From Glandiceps talaboti (taxonomy: Eukaryota; Hemichordata; Enteropneusta; Spengelidae): a stretch of DNA of 64,000 bases. The translations under genes and the position numbers were made by a program. Each line of letters opens with the position of its first letter. Position 1 is the first letter of the stretch. Of this stretch, positions 30,901 to 42,265 are shown piece after piece. Location of the stretch: positions 12,667,546-12,731,545 of the forward strand of contig NC_135557.1 of NCBI RefSeq assembly GCF_964340395.1. Reading direction: 5' to 3'. The notes beneath the pieces were generated by a model, which worked only from the letters and a program-made list of their open reading frames with translations, made no database searches and had not been told where the DNA came from.

Positions 30901-33501
30901 ATTGTTTGCCAAGAGTAGTTATAAAGCATACGCTTTAGTACATATTGACAGGCGAAAGTAATTTTTCAAAGTTGTATTGAAACATATTGTTAAAATGTAT
31001 TTTTTTTTGTCAGTTGAGAATTTATTTCCATTATGCCGCGCTAAAACATAAGGTGCAATACATGTAAAGTGTTTCATTTTTGAAATTAATTTTGAAAAAT
31101 TGAGTTGAAAAATATTTGAGTAATTTATAGGCGATCGTTTGAACATTTGTAATATTATAGTACATATAATTTTCATATTGTAGTACAGATAATTTGCATA
31201 TACACCGAATTTCGTTTATGGCTAAAATAGAAAGAGCTCAGAGAAGGATCATACACCTGACGACATCAGACCGTGGACAAACATAACCTGTTAAAACAGG
31301 GAAAGTAAACAAATGCATTGGATTAACTTCACTTGACACAACATGTTGGAATAGCGGAGACTTAAATTACATCATTTGATAAGAACAGTTGAATGACCTC
31401 TTTACATAATAGTTCACATTGATTCACAAAAAAAATAGAAGTTTCCCTGGTATTGCATGTACTCATAAAGAAGCCATAAATTGTTCTGATTAAACTATGA
31501 AATGTAATACAAGCCTCTGCTGTTCCAGCCTGCTGTGCCAAGTGTTACAAATCCTAATCATGTGTTTACTTTCCCTGTTTGTATCAGGCTCCGTTTGTCA
31601 CCGGTCTGATGTCAACAGTTGTACTTAATCCCAGCAATGATCATCGGTATTAGAGCAACTTCTGCCATATTGTAAAACCACCAATCATAAAGTTTACACC
31701 GAAACCTCTAAACAATTAAATACTTATACGAGACGAATTTCACTACAGAAAGAAATATACTCGACCAAGCAAGGAAGGTTTAGAGTAGAATGAGTTGGAC
31801 ATTTTTAATTGTTAGGTCGCTCCTCAACCCAATGGAAATATTCAAATATATATATATATATATTTTTTAAACCGTGTTGTTCCGATTACGCTCAATTTTA
31901 GAATAGATGGGGTAGGTAGATGTTTTATTTAATTTCATTATTTTTTTTATGTGAGGTGTCTACTTCAGGTAGTTATTTTTCTGTTATATTCCAAATGATC
32001 TCTGTGTTATTGGTTGCCTCTCATCAGATGTACAGCCATTAAAGATTGATAGAACAGTTTCATATTGTCTTTTTAGGTTGATGCCAGTTTTCACTATTTC
32101 TGGCGAGACTTCACAATTTTCGCGATTTTATTATTTTGTTCTAGAATATGTACAAAGGGTCGGCCGTGAAAAACTAGGTGGGGTCAAAACGGAACAAAAC
32201 AAATTCTAGGCCTAACCATGATTGTGACTGAGCGTTTTGTTTACAACCTCGTTTTTGAGAAATGACGTCAGATTAATCACAACCACGATTGTGCAAATCA
32301 AACGCGCTCCTGGTCTCAGTGCAGTGCACTCTCGGGACTAGTGTCGTTTTCATCTGCCGAAGAGGGCGTCAACTTCTGCATACGGTCGGCAGTGAAAAAC
32401 TTGATGGGGTCGGGTAACCTGACCCAAACAATTTTTGTCTTTAGGCCTTACAAATTAACCAAACAATTATATGACACAACCTGCATACAAACAGTTATGG
32501 AAAGGAAACGCTTACCTTTTCATGTTGTTTTCGTCTTTTTTGAATTCAACTGAAATTGAAACAGAAAAATCCAAAATTAAAACCTGAAATCATTTTCTAC
32601 AATAATTTCCACAAGCAATAAATTACACTTTTTTAAACAGATATGTTACTTGGGTACAGACCAGTGTCTTACGTTTTAGTTTTAAGTTGCCAAAAATAGG
32701 TCTGAAGGAGTTGTACGTTGTAGTACGATTTCACTGAAATGACTATATACCGAAAGAACTTGTATTTCAGAATTACTACCAAACAACAGAGACTATACAC
32801 TTTCAATTAGGCGGCAGGATGATTCTACATCTCGCAGTGTTCCTCCTTTTGTTACAAATTTCATAAGACAAAATACAGACACACTGATGGTGAGCACGCA
32901 TATAAAATGTTACACTTGGGATTCATTTGTGTTGGAAGTGGGATAAAAATGTATATTTTAGATGCTTGCGCGCTAAACTATTCAAATAAACAGTTGCTGA
33001 AGAGGTCACTATTCCTTACGAATAACCAAAGAAATATTTGTCGACAAGAAGAGCGATGAAACGGAAACTGAGAAGGCACGCGGTACAGAGGGGTGGGGGA
33101 GAAAAACTCTAACAGGATTTACAGCTGCGGTAAAAACATAAGTAAGAGATGAGTGGAAAAGGATAAATTAATACGAAAAACAAGTCGATATTGCTCTGGT
33201 ATTAGCACAGTAGTTACGAGACACATATTGAACACCCGTGCTACAAATTTCGATTTCAAAGCTGATCATATATGTGAGACGTCAATGATGACAAAAAATT
33301 ATTCGTCAAAATCAAGCAAAAAATAAGAAGTGGTCGCCTTCCTAATGTAAAATTTGGCTGCATTTTACATCGGAGAAAATTTTGTCGAAATAAAGCGCAC
33401 ATGAAATTTGAACATATTTTCATGCTTACCTGGTTTCAACAATATCAAACAGCCACTGACGCCGATGGAGTGTTACTGATGGTGTTGCCTGAACACTGGG
33501 A
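24548..33501 (-). CDS. Small GPI-anchor-type protein with two CCP/sushi domains, complete seven-exon model
   Basis: Exons, 5' to 3': 33501-33430 (untranslated), 32549-32516 (ATG at 32523-32521), 29638-29577, 29217-29035, 27162-26989, 25646-25611 and 24642-24548 (stop at 24550-24548). All boundaries are GT-AG. Phases run 2, then 1 at every later junction, and the coding parts total 558 nt, giving 185 residues. Order in the protein: signal peptide (residues 1-23), CCP1 (24-84), CCP2 (85-142), acidic Thr-rich stalk (143-154), and a 31-residue tail ending in a hydrophobic stretch with no cytoplasmic residues. Each CCP exon has four cysteines and the Trp between Cys3 and Cys4. The family normally mediates extracellular recognition or complement control; the ligand here is unknown. 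The short Ser/Gly segment before the hydrophobic end suggests a GPI anchor, though a short transmembrane end is possible. A paralogue lies at 3236-9323. Not matched to a named gene. Confidence 0.85.
24713..25593. repeat. (ATCAC)n pentanucleotide satellite
   Basis: About 880 bases of catcacatca-type repeat with ACC, TTTC and GAC variants. It fills nearly all of the 968-nt intron between the stalk and anchor exons of the right CCP gene. The open frame at 25168-25371 is a translation of the repeat. Confidence 0.95.
25611..25646 (-). CDS. CCP gene (right copy), stalk exon
   Basis: A 36-nt symmetrical phase 1-1 exon with acceptor GAAACAG and donor GTACGA. It encodes ETTTEAESDETT, an acidic Thr-rich linker that could carry O-glycans between CCP2 and the membrane anchor. 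It is too short to detect alone. It is supported by in-frame joining to the CCP2 and anchor exons and by lying just outside the satellite at 24713-25593. Confidence 0.75.
25869..26153. repeat. (ATAC)n microsatellite with ACGC/ACGT variants
   Basis: Tetranucleotide array in the CCP2-stalk intron. It gives spurious open frames in all six frames. It is the counterpart of the array at position 1. Confidence 0.97.
26153..26330. repeat. High-identity paralogous block, right copy (intron)
   Basis: Matches 41-215 almost base for base after the ATAC array. It lies within the CCP2-stalk intron. Confidence 0.8.
26735..26945. repeat. Degenerate ancestral minisatellite units (right copy)
   Basis: Contains a handful of diverged units such as ctaactcttgcaaagatgta, ctaactgtaacaaac and cctcttacaaaggtttac. 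They sit in the same intron position as the large array at 540-3130, and appear to be the unexpanded state. Confidence 0.7.
26989..27162 (-). CDS. CCP gene (right copy), CCP/sushi domain 2 exon
   Basis: A 174-nt phase 1-1 exon encoding 58 residues, with cysteines at about 2, 28, 42 and 54. It contains CNEGFTLTG before Cys3 and CTDGAW after it, the usual CCP pattern. The acceptor is AAACAG and the donor GTAAAT. One exon per CCP domain in phase 1-1 is the classic arrangement in this family. Confidence 0.9.
27678..27930. repeat. (ATAC)n, (AC)n and (AT)n microsatellites
   Basis: ATAC run at 27678-27720, then mixed AC/AT runs at 27836-27940, inside the enlarged CCP1-CCP2 intron of the right gene. 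Confidence 0.93.
28140..28240 (+). mobile_element. Possible second, diverged tRNA-derived SINE
   Basis: Has tggcatagttttagagctc (A-box-like) and gggttggaatcccact (B-box-like), followed by acagggattttttct as in the two clear SINEs. The body downstream differs, so it is either a heavily decayed copy or another family. The 3' end is not defined. Confidence 0.4.
29035..29217 (-). CDS. CCP gene (right copy), CCP/sushi domain 1 exon
   Basis: A 183-nt phase 1-1 exon encoding 61 residues with four cysteines and the conserved Trp (DDSW) before the last one (FGTCTS). It is unusually Ala/Val-rich between Cys1 and Cys2 compared with the other CCPs in the window. The acceptor is TTTTACCCACAG and the donor GTAAAT. 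Confidence 0.9.
29577..29638 (-). CDS. CCP gene (right copy), signal-peptide exon
   Basis: A 62-nt exon entered in phase 2 and left in phase 1, with acceptor TTTCCTTTCAG and donor GTAAGG. It encodes SIGIALFFVSFLLNQYKVEA, the hydrophobic core and cleavage region of a secretion signal, joined to Met-Lys-Ser from the preceding exon. It differs from its paralogue at 4556-4617 at 11 of 62 bases. Confidence 0.85.
32210..32310. mobile_element. CATGATTGTGATT-family element in right CCP gene
   Basis: Duplicate of 8155-8250, with aaccatgattgtgactgagc and aatcacaaccacgattgtgc ends. Confidence 0.6.
32516..32549 (-). CDS. CCP gene (right copy), exon 2 with start codon
   Basis: A 34-nt exon with acceptor TTCAATTTCAG and donor GTAAGC. 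It has 26 untranslated bases, then ATG AAA AG, which joins to C TCC ATC of the signal-peptide exon to give Met-Lys-Ser-Ser-Ile. The signal-peptide exon has no usable ATG in this copy, so the start must be here. Sequence and splice sites are conserved at 8459-8491. Confidence 0.75.
33430..33501 (-). other. CCP gene (right copy), predicted 5' untranslated exon
   Basis: A 72-nt segment with a strong donor (CCAG then GTAAGC) and a possible acceptor (ATTTCAG). It is conserved in length and sites with 9252-9323. It contains no ATG in either copy, which favours a 5' UTR exon. Its 5' limit could instead be a transcription start. Confidence 0.5.
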
Positions 33502-34293
33502 CTGAAATACAGTAAGGGAGTGACGAAATGCAAATTAGATTTACAGTCCGACTGTATAATTGGTCAAAACTAGCATTGAGATGTTAATTCTTTTTGAATT
33601 CGGTAATTTCATTGGTGAAAACATAACTATCATTGACATTCAAATATCATATTTGTTTTCGATGGAATCATGATTTGTTTATAGTTACGAATATGTCGTT
33701 GTTAACAACAAAATGGATAAATGATGTACGCATCCATAGAGTACTTGCCCAGGGTTCACTCCAGGGAATTGGTTACAATTGGCCATGCACACAAGACATG
33801 AGTAATGCTATTTTTTTTTCATCAATGTTCTTTCGCGTTGTTCCTTAAAGAAAAAACCCAACAAATTAAAGTAGTTGTTAATAATGAATAATCCAAAATG
33901 AATGTCCATTTCTCAACAGCTGTGCTACTTTCCTAGCAACCATATGCATTGCTACATTTTTCTCATGAAATATTTACGGCTATGGAAACTCTGTGTTGTC
34001 AATGAAAGGGCGTGAATCAAATTCTTCACAATAAGTGTTTGTTTAGTTCTCTTCCTTAGTGAGTCAGGAGATGTAATGTAATATATGTGTGTAAAGGATT
34101 CGACCACTCGTGCCAAGACGGTGTTTGTCGTCAAGGCAACCATGTTACACTCAAATTTATTTCACTGGGGTTCATGAAAAGGTATTTCTACCAACGGATC
34201 GTTTACTCATTTTTTCAAATAAATTCTTCCCGAGGGCAATTACATTTCCACCTTACCAGATGGGTATTTTTCATTCCGTAAGAGAAGGCTATG

Positions 34294-34294
34294 C

Positions 34295-34332
<38 letters not shown>

Positions 34333-34915
34333 TTCTTTCTTTCTCACCGTGTTTGTCTGTGTATGTCTTTGTGTGTCTGTGTCTGTGTCTCTAGCTGTCT
34401 TTCTGTCTGTCTGTCTGTCTGTCTGTCTGTATGTCTGTCTGTCTGTCTGTAGACATGATATCTAAAAACAAGTACTGCATTAATTCTAATGAAACTTGCT
34501 CCAATTTTGCATTGTCCTTAAATGTCAAGAACTCCTTCAAATCGGTAAGCATCAAATGAATATCAATGAAACATGTGCATAATTAACGATTTCCAGTAAT
34601 TAGACTATATCTTAAAAATACAACATTCAAATTCTGTCTAATCCCGTACGTACTCTAACGATACCAACACTTATGTGTTATGGAAAGCTTAAGGATTACC
34701 ATTTAGTTTACATAACTAATGATTTTTGGTAATTATGAAATACGTTAAGAATACAAGCTTCAAATTTCATATAATTACAGGACATGCAGATTAATGATAG
34801 CACTGGACACGTGTACTTTAAATCATGTTGATACAGCTTGTTACTTTGAATAAGGTATTTGCATAATTAATGATTTTGGTAATTAGGCTTTATCTGAAGA
34901 ATACAAGCTTGACAA
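34294..34915. repeat. TCTG-headed interspersed repeat (copy 2)
   Basis: TCTG array at 34294-34450, then about 460 bases containing three imperfect cassettes (near 34575, 34700 and 34858) of gcataattaatgattttggtaatta plus tatcttaagaatacaagctt. Related to 3750-4110. Confidence 0.7.
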
Positions 34916-34966
34916 TAATAACGCATTAGATATCATGCCTCGGGTAGCTATACATGTATTTGAAGA

Positions 34967-35487
34967 GTGAGTGAGTGAGTGAGTGAGTGAGTGAGTGAGT
35001 GAGTGAGTGAGTGAATGTGCTCCCTGTAACGTAGTGGTTAGCACACAGTATTATCAGTCGGTAGGTCACGGGTTTGAATCCCACTGGAAACAGGGGATTT
35101 TTCTGTGACCGACCCAAACCCAAGGTGAGTGTTCTACAGACTCAATGGGTAGGCTGTATCACTCAGTCGGGTTTCACTCACAAGAGGAGTGCGAATTTTG
35201 GGGGACTCCTGGAGTTATGACTCAAAAGTCGGGGACGATTACTCACACGGAGCCCGCGGGTGCTATGTTTGCCTGGCCTGGGCGACTCTTGGATAGTCTG
35301 TGGACTGACCTTGACAGTTCCACAGCAACGTAGAATAGAGCGTGTAGTATAGCCCTGTCATGTAGTCCCAAACCCGAATGGTTCTCCCTAGCATTTGTGT
35401 GTGTTTGTTTGTATGTATGTGTCTGCATAACAGAAAAATCGCTGGGAGGAATTCGCAGCACAATTTTAATTTTAAAAAAGTGAGTGA

Positions 35488-35534
<47 letters not shown>

Positions 35535-35583
35535 TGAGTGAGTGAGTGAGTGAGTGAGTGAGTGAGTGAGTGAGTGAGTGAGT
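34967..35583. repeat. (GTGA)n and (GT)n microsatellite split by a SINE
   Basis: GTGA runs at 34967-35013 and 35480-35583 (with a GT run at 35494-35531) flank the SINE at 35018-35463. Confidence 0.92.
35018..35463 (+). mobile_element. tRNA-derived SINE, second full copy
   Basis: Same family as 980-1437: ctccctgtaacgtagtggtt (A box), gggtttgaatcccac (B box), shared body and shared end gctgggaggaattcgcagcaca. It has a short AT-rich tail rather than an A-rich one, and the GTGA array continues on both sides. Confidence 0.85.
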
Positions 35584-37342
35584 AAATATTGGCAGTATGT
35601 GTTGTTGCTTTCCTAGTTCAGATTATCAACGGATAAACGTTTGAAATTTCCCTATTTTAATTAAATATAGTATCTGATGTTCGATGAAAGATTTTTCAAC
35701 CGTGACTGGCCTTTAATGCGTTTGTATAATTACAATTCAGACTTGTTGTATTCTTTTAAACAATCTTATATTAGTTGGCACATGTTGTTGGGTTCTTCAA
35801 GATTCGCTGGTAAAGTAATTCAAAAGCCTCTCTCTACCATAGTGTTGGCCTTTGTTCGTGGTACAATATTTCACATAGATGCTATTTACTGTTTATCTGG
35901 GTTGGGCAGAATTAAATGGCGTTTGAGATGTCCAGCGAAGCTCGTTAATCTTGTCAATAGAAGTAGATCCTGTCAATAGTGCTATTTCCGTCGTCAGAGT
36001 TGTTTATCGTGGGAAAGGTCTGTTTTCGTCTTAATAGTATTCACAAATTGTTCACTTCAGAACTCAACATACAGTGATATCTATTCACTGGTTGAGGTAT
36101 GACGTCAAGACACAGGTTCCAAACTACCAAATTCCTTGAGGTCGTTCTGGATGAATGTCTAAACCTCGGAGTAACCTCTGACCTCCTATATAATGGTGCA
36201 GGAAGTGCTTTAGGGGCAGTGATTTTAAAAATTCATCGATTTAGGGGATTTCGTTATATACTACATTTTAACCCGTATTTTCTGCCAAGTCGTGTCTACT
36301 GTGATAGTATCAGGGCTTCCATTGTTTCAAAACTTGTGGTTCTGTTCAAAATAGCACCATTCGTTAGTTTGTGAGGTTACATAAGTTTGCACCTAAGTTG
36401 GTCATGAATGGAGATATTGTATGAGGCAACTCAGATCTTTGCCTGAAACTTCACGTCATACGATTTCTAAAGTAGGTTAACCCTTTAAGAACTTGGCTTC
36501 TAGCAACCATGTGTAATTAGGGTATAAGGTAAAATAGGGTATTATGCTTTATTTAAAAGGTTAAACAAGCTACCAGTTTTCAGGGATTACAAAATCAGTG
36601 TTTCTGTGGGACTTTACATTATTTCGTGCATCTAGACCCTGGGGCCATGATGTGTTTAAGATTTTTTCAGTGTTTGGCTTGGAGCACTAGTTGGGAAATA
36701 GTTCACTTTTAAAAGCTTGTGATAAAGAAAATGACATATTTGGGTTTATATCCTGGGCAGAAAACTTCACAATACAATGGCTCAAATTAGATTATAGAGT
36801 ATTAACCCACTAAAATTTGAAACTGGTGGATTTTGAGGTGTTGAAGTCGAAGACAGGAACTGTGAGTTTTTGTGAAATTTAAGTACACGTTTTGTTTTCT
36901 TGTAGGCCTTAGTAGACCTTAGGAAATTTCAAAAATAACTTTGTTAGTTTCGTCTCTTGTATGCAAGGGGACTAGATGTGTCTCTTTCTCTGTATATTCT
37001 ATGAGGGGTCAAAATGATTCGCTCTTATTGGCAAATATACATACCCTATAGTATTTATTCTAGCAACCTATTTGTTGTTTGTGCAAAACAACCAATACTG
37101 TCATTTGGAGGGTAAGATAATAGTAAACCAACATATAATGTCTCGTGTGCGCTTTTGATAAATGGTATGGTATATAAAGATGCTTTTAAATTACTCAGTA
37201 AATTATCTTCATCCTAGGTAGTTCCATTGTTAATTATCACTAAGTAAAATTTAATGAACATATTCAGTGACAAATTCCATAAAGGTGTTTTTATTACACA
37301 ACAATATATGAGTCACAGTCGATTATTACTCTGTACCGTTTC

Positions 37343-37346
<4 letters not shown>

Positions 37347-37373
<27 letters not shown>

Positions 37374-37513
37374 TGTATGTACGTACGTACGTACGCACGC
37401 ACGCACACACGCATGTACGTATGTACGTATATATGTACGTATGTACGTACGTATGTATGTATGTATGTATGTATGTATGTATGTATGTATGTGTATGTAT
37501 GTATGTATGTATG

Positions 37514-37540
<27 letters not shown>
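37347..37540. repeat. (TATG)n microsatellite, array unit 1
   Basis: Tetranucleotide run with TACG and CACG variants. Confidence 0.96.
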
Positions 37541-37547
<7 letters not shown>

Positions 37548-39268
37548 TACTCTTTCAATGAATGTACTACCAAAGTGGGGAAGGTATAAGTTTCACTTAG
37601 GCTTGACGATTTTCATATGTCTCACTCAACGTGTTTTGCTGTGAATTAAACAATCAAAATGCAGGCACTGGTAGCACTTTATTTCACTGTAAACACAAAT
37701 AAATAGATCTGTATTTAAATGTCCCTTGTTTCATCGGATGTTAATGCTAAATTGTATTTACAGTGAGATAAAATGTATCATTTTGAATGCTCCTGCTATC
37801 ATTGTCTGTATTTTGTCATTCGTACCCAAATAGTTAACATTTGAAAATCCAAGATGGCGGCGATTTCCAAGATGGCCGCCGAATCACAAAAAAAACTTTT
37901 GGCTTATTGACTGACATAGTTTATACTTTAAATTGACCTTTGAGTCAATGTATTTATTTTTAAACATGATAAAACCAGTTTTGTAAGGTTTGGCCTGCGT
38001 CTCAGTCATCGTTTTTTTTCTCATTTGCTGTAAGCAATAGTTTAAATAAGCCATTTTCCCACTACGGATTATGGTAACTTGGAAAACTAGTGTGTTTAAG
38101 CAGATTATATTATTATTTTGTAAAAAGCTTTCTGTGAGATTCCAAAATCATCTTGTCTCCAAAATGAAACACTATAATAGTTATTCTGGCTTGGTAGTAG
38201 AGCTGACGATATATTCAGATATAAGCTACATAAATTTGTTAAACTTAGAGTGGCACGAATGTAGGGGATTGAGCAAACAAACAATGTGCGTCAGTACCGA
38301 CCATGTCAATGGATAGTCTATGACTGTGGACAAAGAAAATCGACACTGGTTTTGAATTCTATGTCTTCTTTGATGAAAATGAGGAGTGTTTCTCATTCCC
38401 TATTAACTTGTGAAACGACCTTAATTCACAAGACTGTTTGCATGGTTCAGTCAATAACGCCGTCTGCCTGCGTTGACCTCCTTATTAAACGCTGACATTT
38501 TAAGACAGCGGGTACATATGTTTTAAAAAAATACAAAGACGTTTTAAACCAGTTTCTGGTTTAGAGCAAAAATGTGCCAGCCTAGAACTAGTTCAGAAAA
38601 TATTTTACTTTTAAAAACTTGTGAGAAAGAAAATTGTCTATTAGGGGAAATATCCCGTGAAGTACGCTTTACAATCATGGCTCTATTAAGATTGAGTACT
38701 AACCCACTAAAATTTAGAATTGGTGGATTGTGAAGTGTTGAAGTCGTAAAGACAGAAAATGTGAGTTTTTGCGAAATTTGAGTACACTTTTTTGTTTTCT
38801 TGGAGGCTATAGTAGACCTTAGGAAATTTTAAGAACAACTTTGTATGCTTCTGAGGAGGCTGGGTGTGTCTCTTTCTCGGTATACTCTATGATTCGCTAT
38901 CAATTGGCAATATACATACCCTATAGTGTCTATTGAATTATTCTAGCAACCTATTTGTTGTTTGTGCAAAACAACCAACACAGTGACTGTCGTTTGGAGG
39001 GTAAGATAATAGTAAACCAACTGAAATATCTCTCATGCAAATTACATAGTGAATAAAGAAATGTTTTTACTCAGTAAACGGTCTTCACCTTAGTTAGTTG
39101 CTGCTTGGTAGTTAATTACCATGTAGTAAAATGAACGTATTCAGTGACTAATTTGATGAATATCATGTTAGAAACACAACCCCGTGTAAGTCGTCTACTG
39201 TTGAGATGACCATTATTGGGATACTACGAATCAACCGTTGGCTACTCATGGGGAACAGCGTGATTCGA

Positions 39269-39620
39269 TGTATGTATGTATGTATGTATGTATGTATGTA
39301 TGTATGTATGTATGTATGTATGTGTGTGTGTGTGTGTGTGTGTATGTAGGTAGGTAGGTAGGTAGGTAGGTAGGTAGGTAGGTAGGTAGGTAGGTATGTA
39401 TGTATGTATGTATGTATGTGTGGGTATGTATGTATGTATGTATGTATGTATGTATGTATGTATGTATGCATCTGTATGTATGTATGTATGTATGTATGTA
39501 TGTATGTATGTATGTATGTATGTATGCATGCATGCATGCATGTATGTATGTATTTGTGTGTATGCATGTATGTATGTATGTATGTGTGTGTATGTATGCA
39601 TGCATTTATGCATGTCAGTG
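39269..39620. repeat. (TATG)n / (TAGG)n / (GT)n microsatellite, array unit 2
   Basis: Longest of the four, with an internal block of about 14 TAGG units and several TGCA variants. Confidence 0.96.
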
Positions 39621-40918
39621 TGTATGCGTTAGAGCATTTTATTTCACTGTAACCACAAGTAAACAGTTCTGTGTTTAATTCTTCCTTGTTTCATCGTATG
39701 TTGATGCTAATTTGTGTTTACAGTGAGAAAATATATATCATTCGCGGTATTAGTGTCTATATTTTGTAATTCGTACCCAAATAGTTCAGCGGATAACATT
39801 TGGATATTGTTCAAATTGTAATACAAGCATGAAACTTTTTTAAGTTAGGTATGTGTTACATTCGTCCGACTGGACATTTGAAAATCCAAGATGGCGGCGA
39901 TTTCCAAGATGGCCGCCGAATCACAATCAGTACGGACCACAGAAATATGTCTATGACTGTGGACAAAGAAAATCGACACTGGTTTTGAATACTATGTCTT
40001 CTTTGATGAAAATGAGGATTGTTTCTCATTCCCTATTAACTTGTGAAACGACCTCAATTCACTAGACTGTTTGCATGGTTCAGTCAATAACGCCGTCTGC
40101 CTGCGTTGACCTCCTTCTTAAACGCTGACATTTTAAGACAGCGGGTACATATGTTTTAAAAAAATACAAAGAAGTTTTAAACCAGTTTCTGGTTTAGAGC
40201 AAAAATGTGCCAGCCTAAAACTAGTTCAGAAAATATTTTACTTTTAAAAACTTGTGGGAGAGAAAATTGTCTATTAGGGGAAATATCCCGTGAAGCACGC
40301 TTTACAATCATGGCTCTATTCAGATTGAGTACTAACCCACTAAAATTTAGAATTGGTGGATTGTGAAGTGTTGAAGTCGTAAAGACAGAAAATGTGAGTT
40401 TTTGCGAAATTTGAGTACACTTTTTTGTTTTCTTGGAGGCTATATTACACCTAAGGAAATTTTAAGAACAACTTTGTATGCTTCTGAGGAGGCTGGGTGT
40501 GTCTCTTTCTCGGTATAATCTATGAGGGGGTCAACATAATTCGCTATCAATTGGCAATATACATACCCTATAGTGTCTATTGAATTATTCTAGCAACCTA
40601 TTTGTTGTTTGTGCAAAACAACCAACACAGTGACTGTCGTTTGGAGGGTAAGATAATAGTAAACCAGCTGAAATATCTCTCATGCAAATTACATGGTAAA
40701 AAAAGAAATGCTTTTACTCAGTAAACGGTCTTCACCTTAGTTAGTTCCTGCTTGGTGGTTAATTATCATTTAGTAAAATGAACGTATTCAGTGACTTATT
40801 TTATCAATATAATGTTAGAAACATAACCCCGTGTAAGTCGTCTACTGTTAAGATCATAATTGGGATACTACTAAGCTACGAATCAACCATTAGCTACTCA
40901 TGGGGAACAGCGTGATTC

Positions 40919-41150
40919 GATGTATGTATGTATGTATGTATGTATGTATGTATGTATGTATGTACATGTTTTTTTGTATGTATGTATGTGTGTGTGCATG
41001 CATGTATGTATGTATGTATGTATGTATGTATGTATGTATGTATGTATGTATGTATGCATGCATGCATGCATGCATGCATGCATGCATGTATGTATGTATG
41101 TATGTATGTATGTATGTATGTATGTATGTATGTATGTATGTATGCATGTC
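40919..41150. repeat. (TATG)n microsatellite, array unit 3
   Basis: TATG run with an internal CATG block at 41053-41090. Confidence 0.96.
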
Positions 41151-41559
41151 AGTGTGTATGCATGAGAGAATTTTATTTCACTGTAAACACAACTAAACAG
41201 TTCTGTGTTTAAATCTTCCTTGTTTCATCGTATGTTGATGCTAATTTGTGTTTACAGTGAGAAAAAATATATCATTCGCAGTATTTTTTTAGTGTCTATA
41301 TTTTGTAATTCGTACCCAAATAGTTCAGCTGATAACATGGGGATATTGTTCAAATTGTAATACAAACATGAAACAGTTTTAAGTTAGGTATGTGTGACAT
41401 TCGTCCGACTGTACATTTGAAAATCCAAGATGGCGGCGATTTCGAAGATGGCCGCCGAATCACAAACAAAATATTTATGTTTTATTGACTGACATATTTT
41501 TTAAATTGACCTTTGAGTCAATGTATTTGTTTTTAAACATGATTCATACGTTTGGTGCC

Positions 41560-41800
41560 AAAAAATGTAAATATTCTACACGTTCAAAGTCTAATTATTT
41601 CAGATCAGAAGATTCTATAAATGTTTTCAAAATATTCCAACTTGTTTTACCCCAGAGTTTAAATACATGTATTTTAAGAAGGAAAATTCTCTACATTTGA
41701 GAATTTAGTACAAGGTTTCAATAGTGTACCAAGAGAGATGAAATCATAGACCAACTAAGTAATTTTTTAAAATAAAGATTCTAGAAGGTCAATGATTCTA
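41560..41800 (+). mobile_element. Decayed non-LTR RT C-terminal remnant
   Basis: Broken frames read TRSKSNYFRSEDSINVFK and later FNSVPREMKS, resembling the C-terminal NSLPREIK-type end of CR1-like reverse transcriptases. Stops interrupt it. It lies where array unit 3 diverges from the other units. Confidence 0.35.
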
Positions 41801-41878
41801 GGGTTTCTGAAGAGAAATGCTGATTTAAAGAATTTCTTTGAAGCAGATCTTTTATTTATATTTCCTGTTGCAAAGAAT

Positions 41879-41919
41879 GTGTATGTATGTATGTATGTAT
41901 GTATGTATGTATGTATGTA

Positions 41920-41952
<33 letters not shown>

Positions 41953-42041
41953 ATGTATGCATGTATGTATGTATGTATGTATGTATGTATGCATGTATGC
42001 ATGTATGCATACAGGCAGGCAGGTGTGTGTTTGTGTATGTG

Positions 42042-42073
<32 letters not shown>

Positions 42074-42114
42074 CAAGTGTGCATGTGTGCATGTATGCAT
42101 ACAGGCAGGCAGGT

Positions 42115-42152
<38 letters not shown>

Positions 42153-42265
42153 ATATATGTATATATGCATGCATGCATGCATGCATGCATGTATGTATGT
42201 ATGCATGTATGTATGTATGTATGTATGTGTGTGTGTGTGTGTGTGTATGCATGTGGGTAGGTAGG
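41879..42265. repeat. (TATG)n microsatellite, array unit 4
   Basis: TATG/TGTG run with an internal duplicated segment containing gcatacaggcaggcaggtgt (near 42005 and 42095). Confidence 0.96.

Larger units (their letters stand above)
30272..33810. repeat. Segmental duplication, right copy
   Basis: Partner of 5725-9640. Beyond 33810 the match is broken by 33810-35590 (repeat elements). It seems to resume weakly at about 35930-36060, which resembles 9885-10010 (tgtcaatagaagtagatcctgtcaatag; atcgtgggaaaggtctgttttcgtct). Confidence 0.88.

Noticed and set aside
35677-36374. Two plus-strand frames of about 100 codons
   Set aside because: No recognised domain; part of the region (35930-36060) is a diverged copy of noncoding sequence at 9885-10010.
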